From Impatiens glandulifera (Eukaryota > Streptophyta > Magnoliopsida > Ericales > Balsaminaceae), in assembly GCF_907164915.1 (NCBI RefSeq), contig NC_061864.1:12407889-12471888 (forward strand): 64,000 nt of DNA, given 5' to 3'. How positions within the stretch are numbered: position 1 is the first letter of the stretch; each line of letters starts with the position of its first letter. Below the pieces are notes generated by a model that was not told the origin of the DNA, made no database searches, and saw only the letters and a program-made list of their open reading frames with translations. The position numbers and the translations under genes were made by a program. This document shows positions 11,786 through 23,100 of the stretch, piece by piece.

Positions 11786-13265
11786 AAATAAAAAAAATAA
11801 AAGAGAAGGTCAAAGGGGCTAACATTGTTAGACTAATGCGTGCAACCAACTAGTCAAACGGAGCGCCCAACGGTAGGCTAATGCCCAAGTCGTGGATCGC
11901 CCAACAAAAACAGAACACGAACGAAACGCCCATGCCAACTCAACGCACGTCTACGACATGTCTTCATCTTCTTCATAGCGGAATAAGAACAACCGATTAT
12001 TTTGAAATTGGTCAATTTTTATCTTTAACATTTCTCACCCAAACAATAAAGTTTTAAAAGTGAAATGATTACTGTAGTTGTGTAGTCATTTATCCTATAA
12101 AGGTTGTCTTACTCAAAAAAAAAAAAAAAAAAAAAAAAAGAATTTGGTCAAGTAAGTGGATAGTCATTTATGATTTTTTTCCAAAATCCGACGACTTAAG
12201 CCAATTGCTAGCTCAAGCCTCTTATAAAATAAAATCCCCATCGAAAACGAAAAATATAAGTCCAACCTCAAGTCATCAATCATCCTCTACATTAAAACCG
12301 TCATTAAAATTTGTCTAAGTTTTTTTTAAGTGTTTTAGAAAATTTTGTATAGGGCTTCTAATTTTGATTTTGGCTAATCCAAAAGTTTGAACAGTGTTAT
12401 CTAACTCATTTAAATAATCATTCATGTTATAAACAAAATTTGAAATCTATACATTTCACTTCATATGTTTTCATTTGCATAATTATCCAATTTATTTATT
12501 TTTTCGATGCCCACTTAGCCCTGATAAATAAATAAATATATTTTGAATTCAAAATCACATATGATTGATCAAATGTTCACATTCTCACACAGTTTTGAAT
12601 TAAAAAATTTGAGTCTATGATAAGAATTAGAGGAAAGGATAAAAATGAAGTGGATGACAGCGAAGAGGAAACATTGAAAGTAGATCGAATGAAGTCAGAC
12701 GAATGTGAAAGTAAATGTGAAATTCTTAAAATACTGAAATGTAATTCATTTTATTAGATTAGTGCTGACTCTTCTAAAACAAAACAGATCCAAGGGAATG
12801 ATGTCAATGTTCACAGACAGTCATCATCAAATAGAACAGTTCAATTACCAATAAAGAAGCATGGAGCAAAACAGGTGATTAAAAAAAGTAGGTGGGCTGC
12901 GAGAGCAACAGATTGAAATCCGAAAGTAGCGGAAATAATATTGGCTACATTGAACAAGAATGTTAAGTAGTATGATTGGTATGTTTTAGTTGTCTGTAAT
13001 CTTTGTTTTTTTTAATCAGATACTCTAGGGTCGTTTGATTCTTTTAATCAAAGTTTGAGTTTGTCTAACTTTGATAATTGACCATTTTTCTCATTTTTAT
13101 GTTTTTAATGAAATGACGTTAAGTTATTTTCCCAAATAAAATAAAAATTAAGTGTTAAATAATTATTAGATAAAAAAAGAGTGTTATTATAAAATTCAAA
13201 TATTAAATTAAGAAAATTAAAGGTGATATTCAATCATGTATTTTAATTTGCACACAAGAATATCA
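11786..13265. other. Intergenic; poly-A run and an unrecognised exon-like fragment
   Basis: A 25-A run lies at 12115-12139. Around 12620-12760 and 12785-12965 the plus strand has two short open stretches, Glu/Asp/Lys-rich and then Lys/Arg-rich (KKSRWAARATD), interrupted by stops and separated by a possible acceptor near 12788. They could be a broken gene fragment, but I recognise no family. The 11820-11980 stretch is unusually GC-rich for the area and unassigned. Confidence 0.3.
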
Positions 13266-13273
13266 ATGCAAAT

Positions 13274-14315
13274 TTAGGGGTGTCAATTTAGGTGGGTCGG
13301 GTGGGTTCGAGTCGGGTTGAAGGATGTGCATTATAACAAAATTTCCAATCCAGACCCGAACCGAACCTGAACCAACCTGAAAACAACAAACTCAAACCCG
13401 AACCCAGACCAACCCGACCAACCCGACTAACCCGAAATATTCTACAAACTTAAATGGTAAATCATGCCTCACAATTGTTAAGATTAACAACTCTCTAAAT
13501 CTTTCTTGACTAAAGTTTTGAGACATAATATTAAGACTTTTATCCCCTTATTCTAACAAAGCTTGAGCAATATCACGAGTTTTCTGTCTAGAACATTTGA
13601 TTAAGGATATGACGGCGAAAATTACCTGTTCCCATGCTACTATCAACTTTGTATATAATTCCACATATTTTACATTTACATCGCAAATCTTCTCCCTCTA
13701 TTTTAGGAAGCATATCAAAATACTGCCACCATTTTGATTTTAATGGTTTCTTTCGTTTACCAATACCACTTTCGGAGGCTTGATCTTGGGAATCAATGCA
13801 CGTTTCTTTATTTGCATCTAAATTTGTCATAGGTGAACCCTCCACACTATCCTCCTCAAGATCAAGATTAATTTGTGAACCCTCCATACTAGCGGAGTTC
13901 AAGAGATTAAAAAATATGAAAATTAGAGAAGGAATGTATATTGAAGAGAAGTGAGAAAGATTGAAGAAAAAGAATAGTGAAAAAGACGGAAGGAATAAAA
14001 TGAATAGAAATTAAGGATATGGGTTAGGCCCGTTAGGGTTAGGTTTTTTTTGTAAGGTAGGCAAGTTATTTTTTTTATTAATATATTAGGTGGGTCGGGT
14101 TGGGTGGGTGAGTTCGGATTGATGAGTGACCTGATTTTTTAATTCAGGTCAACCCGAGTTGACCCGAACCCAACCCAACCCAATTTTCTTTTTCAGGTTA
14201 TATTTTGGGTCTGACCCGAAATGATTCAAACCCGAAAACCCCCGACCCTAACCCAATATTTTTCGAGTCGACTCGTGTCGGGTTGGCGGGTCGAGTTCAT
14301 TTTTGACACCCCTAA
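13274..14315 (-). mobile_element. Internally deleted hAT transposon with TIRs and 8-bp target duplication
   Basis: The ends are 13-bp inverted repeats, TTAGGGGTGTCAA at 13274-13286 and its complement at 14303-14315. They are flanked by ATGCAAAT (13266-13273) and ATGCAATT (14316-14323), an 8-bp target duplication with one mismatch, which is diagnostic of hAT. Both subterminal regions (about 13290-13440 and 14090-14300) are packed with GGGTCGGGT, ACCCGAACC and similar motifs, probable transposase binding sites. The only coding capacity is a BED zinc-finger ORF on the minus strand. At 1042 bp it is too small to encode a full transposase, so it is non-autonomous. Confidence 0.85.
13588..13902 (-). 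CDS. BED zinc-finger N-terminus of hAT transposase (truncated ORF)
   Basis: A 104-codon ORF. Residues 1-50 are acidic and low complexity; a basic patch GIGKRKKPLKSK follows; residues about 57-99 form a BED finger: WWQYFDML, then CKCKICG, then a GTGNFRRHI block. BED fingers bind the ends of hAT elements. The ORF stops a few residues after the finger, so the RNase H-like catalytic core and dimerisation region are missing. The reading frame up to the stop is intact, unlike the other transposase relics here. It lies wholly inside the TIR-bounded element 13274-14315. Whether it is expressed is unknown. Confidence 0.7.
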   Translation of the reverse strand: MNSASMEGSQINLDLEEDSVEGSPMTNLDANKETCIDSQDQASESGIGKRKKPLKSKWWQYFDMLPKIEGEDLRCKCKICGIIYKVDSSMGTGNFRRHILNQMF

Positions 14316-14323
14316 ATGCAATT

Positions 14324-15037
14324 AAAAACTAGACATTTTTTATTTATTAATTTCTTATAAAAAAAAATTATGTTAGTTAGATGATGAAGTTTCTTTTAAT
14401 ATTACATTAATAGTATATTTTTAAATGATTAGTTATATAAATTATATATTTGTACATAAAATTATAAATATAAATTAATAATTTTATGTGGTCTAAATTA
14501 ATAATTTTAAGTGCTCTAATTATTAATATATTAATGGTGCATAATAAATATCAAAGTTCGAATTTCATCCTATTCCTATGCAATCTGGAACAACTATAAA
14601 ATGTTATATAAATGAGTATTAATAATTAAATATATGAATTAGATTATTGATTGGTAAAATAGAATGTTATAAATAATAAAGATCAGGAGATGAGATAATT
14701 GATCGAGGTGAGAAGCTCCTGAGATGATGGATTGAAGTGAGAAGAGGTCACTAAGATGAGATAGATGGTGAAAAGTGTTTAAAATGAGTTGAGAATTTAT
14801 TAAAAAAAAATATAATATTGGTAAAATATATTTATTATTTGTGTAGTAAGAATGATTAAGTATTAAGGATAAAATATTTATTCTTTTAAATATGAGTTTA
14901 GTGAATTATTTATAATGGTTAATTATATAATGATATATTCATAAAATAAATTATAAAGTAATACTCTTAAGTAGTATAATGGTTAAGTGTTTATAATAAA
15001 TAACAAAATTAATATTTGAATTGCAAATTTAATACAA
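14324..15037. other. AT-rich spacer with a degenerate minisatellite at about 14680-14790
   Basis: No gene is seen. About 14680-14790 repeats blocks such as GAGATGAG and GAAGTGAGAAG imperfectly; related GAGATG-rich degenerate repeats recur at 15880-16300. Confidence 0.4.
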
Positions 15038-15825
15038 CTAGCATGTAGCCCGTGTATTTATACGAGTAAATATATAAAACCGAGAAAAAAAATTACGGTT
15101 AAAATATAATAATACTTTTAATTTACTTTCACATATATATTCAAATTAACCACAGCTCTCTACCTGATAATTCAGATACTTTGAAAATTAAACATCATTA
15201 TATATATATTAGTTAGTTAAAAAGTTGAACTTATATTGTTAAAATGTCCCGTGTTCATCGAATTTTGTGTTGAATTTAAAATATAAAGTGTTATTAGCCT
15301 AGTTGGTTAAAGGGTTATATTTGTTTTGTTAGGTTGCAAGTTCAAACCATTCCTATAACATTTTTATTTTATTTTTAACCGTTTTAAGTTTATGGACGGG
15401 TCAACCCACAATCCGACCCAAATATTAATTTACTCTCACATATATATCAAAATTAACCTTATTTATCGACCTGGCAATCCGGACATTTTAAAAATTAAGC
15501 ATCATTATATGTATTTATAGATTAGTTAGTTAAAAAGTTGAACTTATATTGTTAAAATGTCCCGCGTTCATCAAATTTTATGTTGAATTTAAATTTTATT
15601 AGACTTGATTAAAGGGTTGTACTTGTTTTGTTAGGTTGCAAGTTCGAAACATACCTGTAACATTTTTTATTTTATTTTTAATTGTTTTAAGTTTATGGGC
15701 GGTCAACCCACAATCCAACCCAAATATTCATTACTCTCACATATATATTCAAATTAACCACAACCCTCGACCCGACAATCCGGATACTTTGATTATTAAG
15801 CATCATTATATATATATATATATTA
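15038..15825 (-). mobile_element. Helitron-like element, older copy with about two internal repeat units
   Basis: It starts at plus-strand CTAG (15038-15041) preceded by A. Read on the minus strand this is a Helitron-type 3' end: a degenerate hairpin (CGTATAAATACACGG) about 10 nt upstream of the terminal CTAG. The interior holds a partial and then two nearly complete diverged copies of the unit that forms the large array at 25828-31370, including TAGCCTAGTTGG (box A) and GTTCAAACC or GTTCGAAAC (box B). The other end runs into AT-rich sequence near 15825, where the GA terminus is no longer clear. Its divergence marks it as older than the array copy. Confidence 0.65.
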
Positions 15826-16361
15826 TAAAATTTTGTATTAATGGGTAATGATGAATAAATACGTGATTGAATTGTTGGTTAGTCGAAATGTGAAAAAATG
15901 TTTATAATGATGAGATAGTTGAATTTAAAATATTCGAAATAACAATTTAATTAAGAAACATGGTTGACCAAAATGAGATGATAAGAGATTTGTAATGACG
16001 ATATGGTTGAGGGTGTAAAATGCTCGAAATAATAGTTCGATTAGAGAATAATGAATATGTTATTTGGCCGAAGTGAGATGGTAAGATCGTAAAAGATCGG
16101 TAATTATGAGATGATTGGTGGTGCAAAATGCTTAGAAATGAGGTCATAGAGATAATAATAGTTAAATATGTGAATGATATTGTTAGTTGATTGAAATGAT
16201 GAATCATGCAAATAGTAATTAAAGATCTGAGAATAAAAGATAATGATGGTTAAATATATGAATAAGAATATTGGTTGACCAAATTGAGGAAAGATTAATG
16301 AATTCTCAAAGTTATAGCACAAAATTAGTAACTAAAAGGTGAATGTATAGTGATTGTATAC
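15826..16361. repeat. Degenerate minisatellite-like region
   Basis: Imperfect repeats of phrases such as TTGRYCGAAATGAGATG, GATAAGAGAT and TTAAATATGTGAAT occur through about 15880-16320 with no clear fixed period. Open frames on the minus strand here are by-products of the repeat. Confidence 0.4.
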
Positions 16362-17440
16362 AGGGGCAAACACATAAATAATTTCTCGGGGCTAAATTAG
16401 TTATACTTGTACTATTTTTTTCGATTAAATAAATGTATTTACTAATTAAAACTTTTCAATGATAATATAAATAGAGAAAAATACCTTAATAAACACAATT
16501 ATAAAGTTATTATTGTCGATGAGTCGGTATAAAAGAATACAATTGTATTATACGAGACTCTATTTGTTGAAAATATTATAATATTTATTATTTTCAATTG
16601 CTGAAAAAATATATTTTTCAACATAAACTACTAAATTATAATTCATTAATTCATCTCTTACTCGTTTACATAAATCAGTCCGTCTTTTGCATAAAAACTC
16701 TTTCAACGAATGCAGTTGCAACTGGTAAAACTAAAGTCAGTTCTATCAAATGATAAACCAATGGAAAAACTAAATATTTTTTTGTTGCAATCAGTGTCTG
16801 AGCAATAATTCTCAAGTCTTCAACTGAAGAAAATTGAGAATCATCCCGTAAATTAAAGAAGTAAGTCTGAAGTTATTGTTCCCGTAAAATATTTCTTACG
16901 CTATGTCTTTGATCTTTAAAAAATTTAAATTGTATTATAACTTCGTTATGATAACTATTTGCAGTTCTCATATGACGATTGAATCTTTCTAAAGACTTTT
17001 TTCCAATTAATTAATTCACCGACATCGTCTACACTTTCTATATTTAAAGGTTTGAAAATGTAACACAAAAAACAAAATATCGCATCTTTTGATATACTAT
17101 ATATTGTAATCATGTATTTTTTATACCAACTTGTTTGAAAAATTATTTTCTAATTATCAAAAATTGTTTTTGGATATAAATGGTCATTTAATTGACATAG
17201 CCTTGAAGAACATATTCTCTTCGAGCTTGATCTTGAATAGAAACATTAAAATTCTCAATTGATTTCCTTAATTCCGAATCATTGATAATATCACCTAAAT
17301 TTAATTCTGCACGAGATTAATTTTATTCATGTTCAATAACATTATGATCATTAGTAAGCTCATTAGATGATGAGGGAGACTCAGGCTGAGAATGAGAAGT
17401 ATAAATATGAATTCGTTTATAAAACATCTCCATATCATAA
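16362..17440 (-). pseudogene. hAT transposase (TTF-zinc-finger type), internally deleted
   Basis: Read on the minus strand from about 17360 to 16560. The 5' part resembles the TTF-type N-terminus of this hAT group (NDSELRKSIENFNVSIQDQ, then ARREYVLQGY and a Cys-rich YFVFCV stretch). It is followed by RFNRHMRTANSYH and then, after loss of the catalytic middle, the hAT dimerisation region: SSVEDLRIIAQTLI and LELTLVLPVATAFVERVF-like sequence, matching the family's LPVATASVERAFS. Stops occur in several places. A CAGGGGCAAAC sequence at 16362 looks like a hAT terminus at the 3' side. The gene is dead. Confidence 0.7.
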
Positions 17441-17448
17441 ATACATGG

Positions 17449-17772
17449 CCAGCCATGAGCAGCCCTAAGATTTTGGGACCCTATGCAAATTTAAATTTTG
17501 GGGCCCCTAAAATATTTTTTTAAAAAATATAATTTAATTTTAATTAATAAAATAAAATATAAATAATTAATATATTATAATAAGAGACTAAAAAGGAGAT
17601 AAAAAGTTATTTTTATAATATATATTTAATATTAAAGGAGAAAAAAAGAGGAAAAAATAATATTAATAATATAATATTATTAAATATAAAAAAATGGGGG
17701 CCCTATAAAAGTGGGGGGCCCTATGCAAGTGCATTGGTTGCCTTACCCCAAGGCCCAAGGCCGGGGCCTGTA
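17449..17772. mobile_element. Short non-autonomous hAT-like element
   Basis: About 320 bp with GC-rich ends around an AT core. The left end reads CAGCCATGAGCAGCCCTAAG, then TTTTGGGACCC. The right end, reverse-complemented, reads CAGGCCCCGGCCTTGGGC with several GGGCCC blocks. This resembles the common plant hAT family with CAGGGCCGGCCCTGAG-type ends. I found no convincing 8-bp target duplication. Confidence 0.5.
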
Positions 17773-18386
17773 TACATAAAAGAGTAAGAAAATAGAATAT
17801 GAAATTTTAAAAAATTATTTTGCCTAATTTATTGCCTATTATCAACTATCAAACAATCAATGAGATTAAGTTTTGACCATAAAATAGTTAAACCTAAAAT
17901 ATAAAAAGACCCTCTTCAAATTCTTAAACCTTAAATCACTAATTGAAATTATTACCACTTACCCAAAAAACCAAAACCCTAAATGGCTAAATCACTAATC
18001 CAATGTTATTGCTGGACAATTTAAATAAAAAAAAAACTGAAACAGAATAAGGTCTCAAATTATATTTATCGTATCTTACTCAACTAATATAATTTAGACT
18101 TTTTAAGCTTTTTAGTTTAAAATTTAATTAAACTTTTTTATTTATTAATGGGTTTAAAGATTTTTTAGTTACATAGTTAATATATTATATATATTATATA
18201 TAACATCTTTGGGATGCTTGGGATGGAGTTCACAACATTCCACCCTTTCTTGTCCGCCCCATCTGAGTGTATATATTGTGGTATTTTATTTATATTTTAA
18301 TCGGCTTTAAATAAAATCAAAATTTAAAGTTAGATTATGCGAGTGAACATGCTATATTAAAAAGAAATGAAAAAAAATTAATTGTT
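17773..18386. other. AT-rich spacer, nothing recognised
   Basis: No ORF, repeat boundary or RNA gene is supported. Confidence 0.4.
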
Positions 18387-18578
18387 AAAAATATATATTT
18401 AGTCAAATATTTGAATAATCTTATTACTAATATTTATTTAATCATGGCATAGCAGCAAAATATTAATAAAACATAAATTCTCTAAAACCCTATTTAACTC
18501 TTATAATTAAATAGAAGTGGACTGGCGGCTGCGGCGGCCTAGAAAAACGAACTTGGATCGCATAGCGTCGGTGACTTT
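18387..18578 (+). repeat. Upstream duplicate of the PKP1 promoter/5' leader
   Basis: This 192-bp segment is a direct copy of 19949-20141, the sequence just upstream of the PKP1 start codon. I see about five substitutions and one single-base indel, all near the 3' end; the first 126 bp or so appear identical. It includes the AAAACCCTA telobox-like motif and the GC-rich leader (GGCCTAGAAAAACGAACTTG). The open frame at 18517-18723 is leader sequence running into the foldback element, not a gene. Confidence 0.9.
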
Positions 18579-18583
18579 GAACC

Positions 18584-19942
18584 ATTTCCTGTCCTACCCA
18601 ACTTTCAAACAATTTTTCCCAAACTATCCACCTTTTCATTCACATTCTCAAACTACCCACCTTTCTCTCTCTAAATCATTAATCAACCAATTAATTAACT
18701 CACTCTCTATCTTAACTCACTAATTAACTCCCTCTCTCTCTCTAAACCCATTAATTAACTCCTCTATCTCTTTCAACTATTAATTAATATCTTCACTTTT
18801 AAACTATTAATTAATTCAATTAAAATATATTATATAAATATTAAAATAAAATAACACATATGTTTTATTTTTATTTAAATCTATAAATATAATATATATA
18901 ATTCAAATTAAATACACTAATTTAAATAATTTAAATAGCTATTATAAATTAAAATAAAATAGAATACATTACGGGAACTTGAAATAAAATATATTACATA
19001 AAAAATAAAATAAAATACATTACATCACAATAAAATACATAACATAAACATTACAATAAAATAAAATACATAATAAATATTAATCACGTTCAATATACAA
19101 TAAAATGCATATTTTATCTTTATAATTCAATTTTATGATACATACTCCATTTTCCACGAGAGCAAAACCTCTATATAAATCCACATTATGTTTGTTACCA
19201 CCCTTTCAATATCCATTTATGGTTCTGTATTGTGCAGTAACGATTTCGAAGACTCCTCTTTGTTCATTGTATGGAATAATCTTGTGTGATGATGTTTTTT
19301 TCTCAACAGTTTCAAATAATTCTCTTGACCTTTGACAATAAGTTTGACCATTTTGAAGGTCATTAAACGTCGCAGTTTCAAATATAAAAAAAATGAATTA
19401 TAAAGATAAAATATGCATTTTATTGTATATTTAACGTGATTAATATTTATTATGTATTTTATTTTATTGTAATGTTTATGTTATGTATTTTATTGTGATG
19501 TAATGTATTTTATTTTAATGTTTATGTAATATATTTTATTTCAAGTTCCCGGTTTATCGTTATGTAATGTATTCTATTTTATTTTAATTTATAATAGCTA
19601 TTTAAATTATTTAATTTAGTGTATTTAATTTGAACTATATATATTATATTTATAGATCTAAATAAAAATAAAACATATGTGTTATTTTATTTTAATATTT
19701 ATATAATATATTTCAATTGAATTAATTAATAGTTTAAAAGTGAAGATATTAATTAATAGTGGAAAGAGAGATGAATTAATTAATGGGTTTAGAGAGAGAT
19801 AATTAGTATGTTAAGATAGAGAGTGAGTTAATTAATGGGTTGATTAATGATTTAGAGAGAGAAATGTGGATAGTTTGGGAATGTGAATGAAAAGATGGGT
19901 AGTTTGAGAAAAATTGTTTGAAAGGTGGGTAGGACAGGAAAT
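18584..19942. mobile_element. Foldback element with inverted arms of about 550 bp
   Basis: The left arm (18584 to about 19132) is the reverse complement of the right arm (about 19393-19942) with few differences. The outer ends both read ATTTCCTGTCCTACCCA, followed by shared CTTTCAAACAATTTTT and TTAATTAACTCACTCTCTAT blocks; the inner ends share ATAAAATGCATATTTTATC. The loop of about 260 bp (19133-19392) has no recognisable coding domain. Long inverted arms with little between them suit a foldback or MULE-type non-autonomous element. It is bracketed by the 192-bp duplication of the PKP1 5' region rather than by a short target duplication. Confidence 0.85.
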
Positions 19943-19948
19943 TGTTTG

Positions 19949-20157
19949 AAAAATATATATTTAGTCAAATATTTGAATAATCTTATTACTAATATTTATT
20001 TAATCATGGCATAGCAGCAAAATATTAATAAAACATAAATTCTCTAAAACCCTATTTAACTCTTATAATTAAATAGAAGTGAACTGGGCGGCGGCGGCGG
20101 CCTAGAAAAACGAACTTGGATCGCCCAGCGCCGGTGACTTTCTCTACAGGCAAGGCA
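19949..20157 (+). promoter_or_regulatory. PKP1 proximal promoter and 5' leader
   Basis: This is the functional-position copy of the duplicated segment. It contains AAAACCCTA (telobox-like, common near plant transcription starts) at about 20046, followed by a TATTTAA/TATAATTAA AT-rich box and then an abrupt GC-rich leader with a (GGC)n run at about 20087-20100. The transcription start is not determinable from sequence. Beyond 20141 this copy diverges from the upstream duplicate, 17 bp before the start codon. Confidence 0.5.
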
Positions 20158-23100
20158 ATGGCGCAATCATTACAATTTTCATTATCAATTTCTCCGGCAT
20201 CTGCTCAATCTATTCATAACAGGCTTACTTCCAAGCCTTCCACTCACTTCTGGACGCGGCGAACAACCCCCCGTACAGTCAAATCCGACTCCTCTTCACT
20301 CTCTCATTATCCCGGATCACCGGTTTCTAAACTCGCCAATTTTACTTCAACGACGCCGCATCATATTCGGTCGTCGGCGACGGAACTGGATGCTGAGATC
20401 ATCGTTGATAAGGTGACGGAGGCGGAGCTGAAGGAAAATGGGTTCAGAAGCACAAGGAGGACCAAAATTATCTGTACGATCGGCCCTGCTACCGCCGGCT
20501 TTGACGAGCTGGAGGCGCTTGCCGTCGGTGGGATGAACGTAGCTAGATTAAACATGTGCCATGGCACACGCGAATGGCATCATCAGGTGATTGAACGAGT
20601 TAAGAGATTGAATACAGAGAAAGGGTATGCTGTAGCAATAATGATAGATACGGAAGGGACTGAGACTCGGATGGGCGATTTGGATGATTCAGCTTCTTCA
20701 GCTAAGGCTGAGGTATCTTCTCTTTTTTTCCATTGCTTATGTAATTTCTCAACTGCTGAATCTAAAATTTCTTAACTCTTGAAGAATGTAGAAAAATCTG
20801 CTTGATTAAGGTCATTAAACCACTTCCTACCAAGAGTGAATTTGGCTTTCTAATCTGGCAGAATCAAAAGCAATGTTCTTTGTTTTATTTAAGGCTGAAA
20901 ATGCATTTTAGACACCAAAACTTATTAAAACCTTTCAAATTATACAATTGAAAGTGTTTAAAATCACTCAATTTGTACTGTCAACATTTGATCTTATCTT
21001 TAATCACATATTACTAGGCTTTAGCAGCCATATTGACTGAAGAAATGTGTAACCATGCATATTTAACTTAAACTACCTAAATCTGAATTGACTTAATACA
21101 TAATATACAAGTTGTCATTGTGCTAATAGCATATCCCAGTTGACTTAATTTGACTATGGATAAAATTTGATGACAAATAACTTTATATACAAGATTTTTC
21201 TTCGGATATTTTTAAGTACATGCCCTCTTTATGATATGTTGATAACATCAGTATTAAACCAAATTTACAAGAAAATAATAATGAATGGCAACCTATTCTT
21301 ATTTTCTTGCACTGGATCACAAATTTACAAAAAACATTTCAGGATGGTGATGTTTGGACCTTCACAATTCGATCACTTGCTTCGCCTTTGCCAGCACGTA
21401 CAGTTAGTGTGAATTATGAGGGGTTTGTGGAAGGTATGTATGGTTGATCTTGGAATTTTCATACAATGGTACAATTACATCTCTCAATTAAGGAGACACT
21501 GATTTGATATATGAAATGGATGTCTCAGATGTGGATGTGGGTGATGAACTTCTTGTGGATGGTGGAATGGTGAGGTTTGAAGTCATTGAGAAAATTGGAC
21601 CCGATACCAAGTGTTGTTGTACTGATTCCGGTTTGTTATTACCCCGAGCCAACCTTCATTTATGGAGAAAGGGAAAACTAGTTCAAGGTCGAACTGCAAT
21701 GCTTCCCACAATTTCTTCTAAGGCAAGTGCCAGTAAGGAAACAGAAAAATGCATGATTTTATTTCATGTTTTTGGGGATTTAAATCCAAATAACCCTTTA
21801 GCTCATCATCATTCAAAATACCAAATTACTCTTTAACTTTATATTGTATAACATTTTAAATATTGAATATAAATGATATTTTAGTCATTTAGCCCAAATA
21901 GTCCATATTTTTATCAAACTAAGATTTTCTACAAAATCAGATTATTTTAAAAAATACATAAAGGACTCCTGAAATCATCCGCACTCATTCTTTACCACAA
22001 CCTATTGGTTGAAGTATTTCTTTAATGTCCATTTCCACTTTATCACAGGACTGGCTGGACATTGACTTTGCAATTACTGAGGGAGTTGACTTTATTGCAA
22101 TTTCTTTTGTCAAGTCTGCTGAAGTTATCACTCATCTGAGGAGCTATATTGATGCCAAGTCCATCCACAGGTAAAAGCATGAATATATATATATATATCT
22201 TTATTCACTTCTACTGTTCTACAACACCATTTATAGTCTCATCAACAAGATAAACAATAGGAACTTATTATGTGAATGCAATTTCCTATCATGATTCATA
22301 AGGTATGAGTTTCTCTATATGACCATAAATAGAATGATGATGGTGCAATAATAATAGATGATTTGTTCTCGATATTGTAAAACATACGCACCGCACCCAA
22401 TACCCAATTGGAGATTGCCAATGCCAATTTGCTTTGAGCACAAAAATGGAGGTGTGGAGTCATGGTAACAAGAAGAATGCCTTAGACCTTGTTTGATTTA
22501 GGGATTATTTGAATACCCAGGTCGTTTAAATAACTTTGTTTGATGTAGGTTATGAAAAATCAGGTTAATTGAGTAAAAGACATTAGAGATAAAATGAATA
22601 AATTATTATTTTTTTAAAGTGGAGGATATTTAGTTGATGTTTTGATGACTATATTGTTGATTCTATGGTGGGTTATTTGAAAATAATCTCAAATAAACCA
22701 AAAAAATTGACATAAAAGTAGATGCAGTTATTTTGCCTATGTTTTATATTCTCCTCTATCTTCTTGTGTAAATAGTAAGTATATACCTTTCAGTTCACTT
22801 GGACTGCCTTATAAATCTTTCAGTAAGAATGTCTAAATTCCCGAGCTGAATGATATCCTGATTGGTCTTTATATTACAGTGATATTGACATAATCGCAAA
22901 GATAGAAAGTGTCGACTCTTTGAAGAACATGGACGAGATTATTCTAGCATCAGACGGTGTGATGGTCGCCAGAGGAGATCTGGGGGCACAAATACCCCTA
23001 GAACAAATTCCATCAATTCAAATGAAAGTTGTTCAGCTTTGCAGACAGCTGAATAAACCGGTAATTGTTGCCTCCCAACTGCTTGAATCTATGATAGAAT

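Noticed and set aside
12620..12965. Possible gene with exons RIRGKDKNEVDD... and KKSRWAARATD
   Set aside because: Interrupted by stops and unmatched to any family I know; left as an unassigned fragment rather than a gene.
15636..16322. Several 60-86 codon frames on both strands
   Set aside because: They fall in the Helitron-like copy and the degenerate minisatellite; frames arise from repeats.
18517..18723. ORF starting in the duplicated PKP1 leader
   Set aside because: It is the duplicated 5' leader running into the foldback arm; no homology or domain.
19135..19335. ORF in the foldback loop
   Set aside because: Only 66 codons, no domain, no start context; the loop is too short for a transposase.
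20116..20157. Earlier in-frame ATG as the PKP1 start
   Set aside because: The extra 14 codons translate the duplicated leader; MAQSLQFS at 20158 matches the family's N-terminus.
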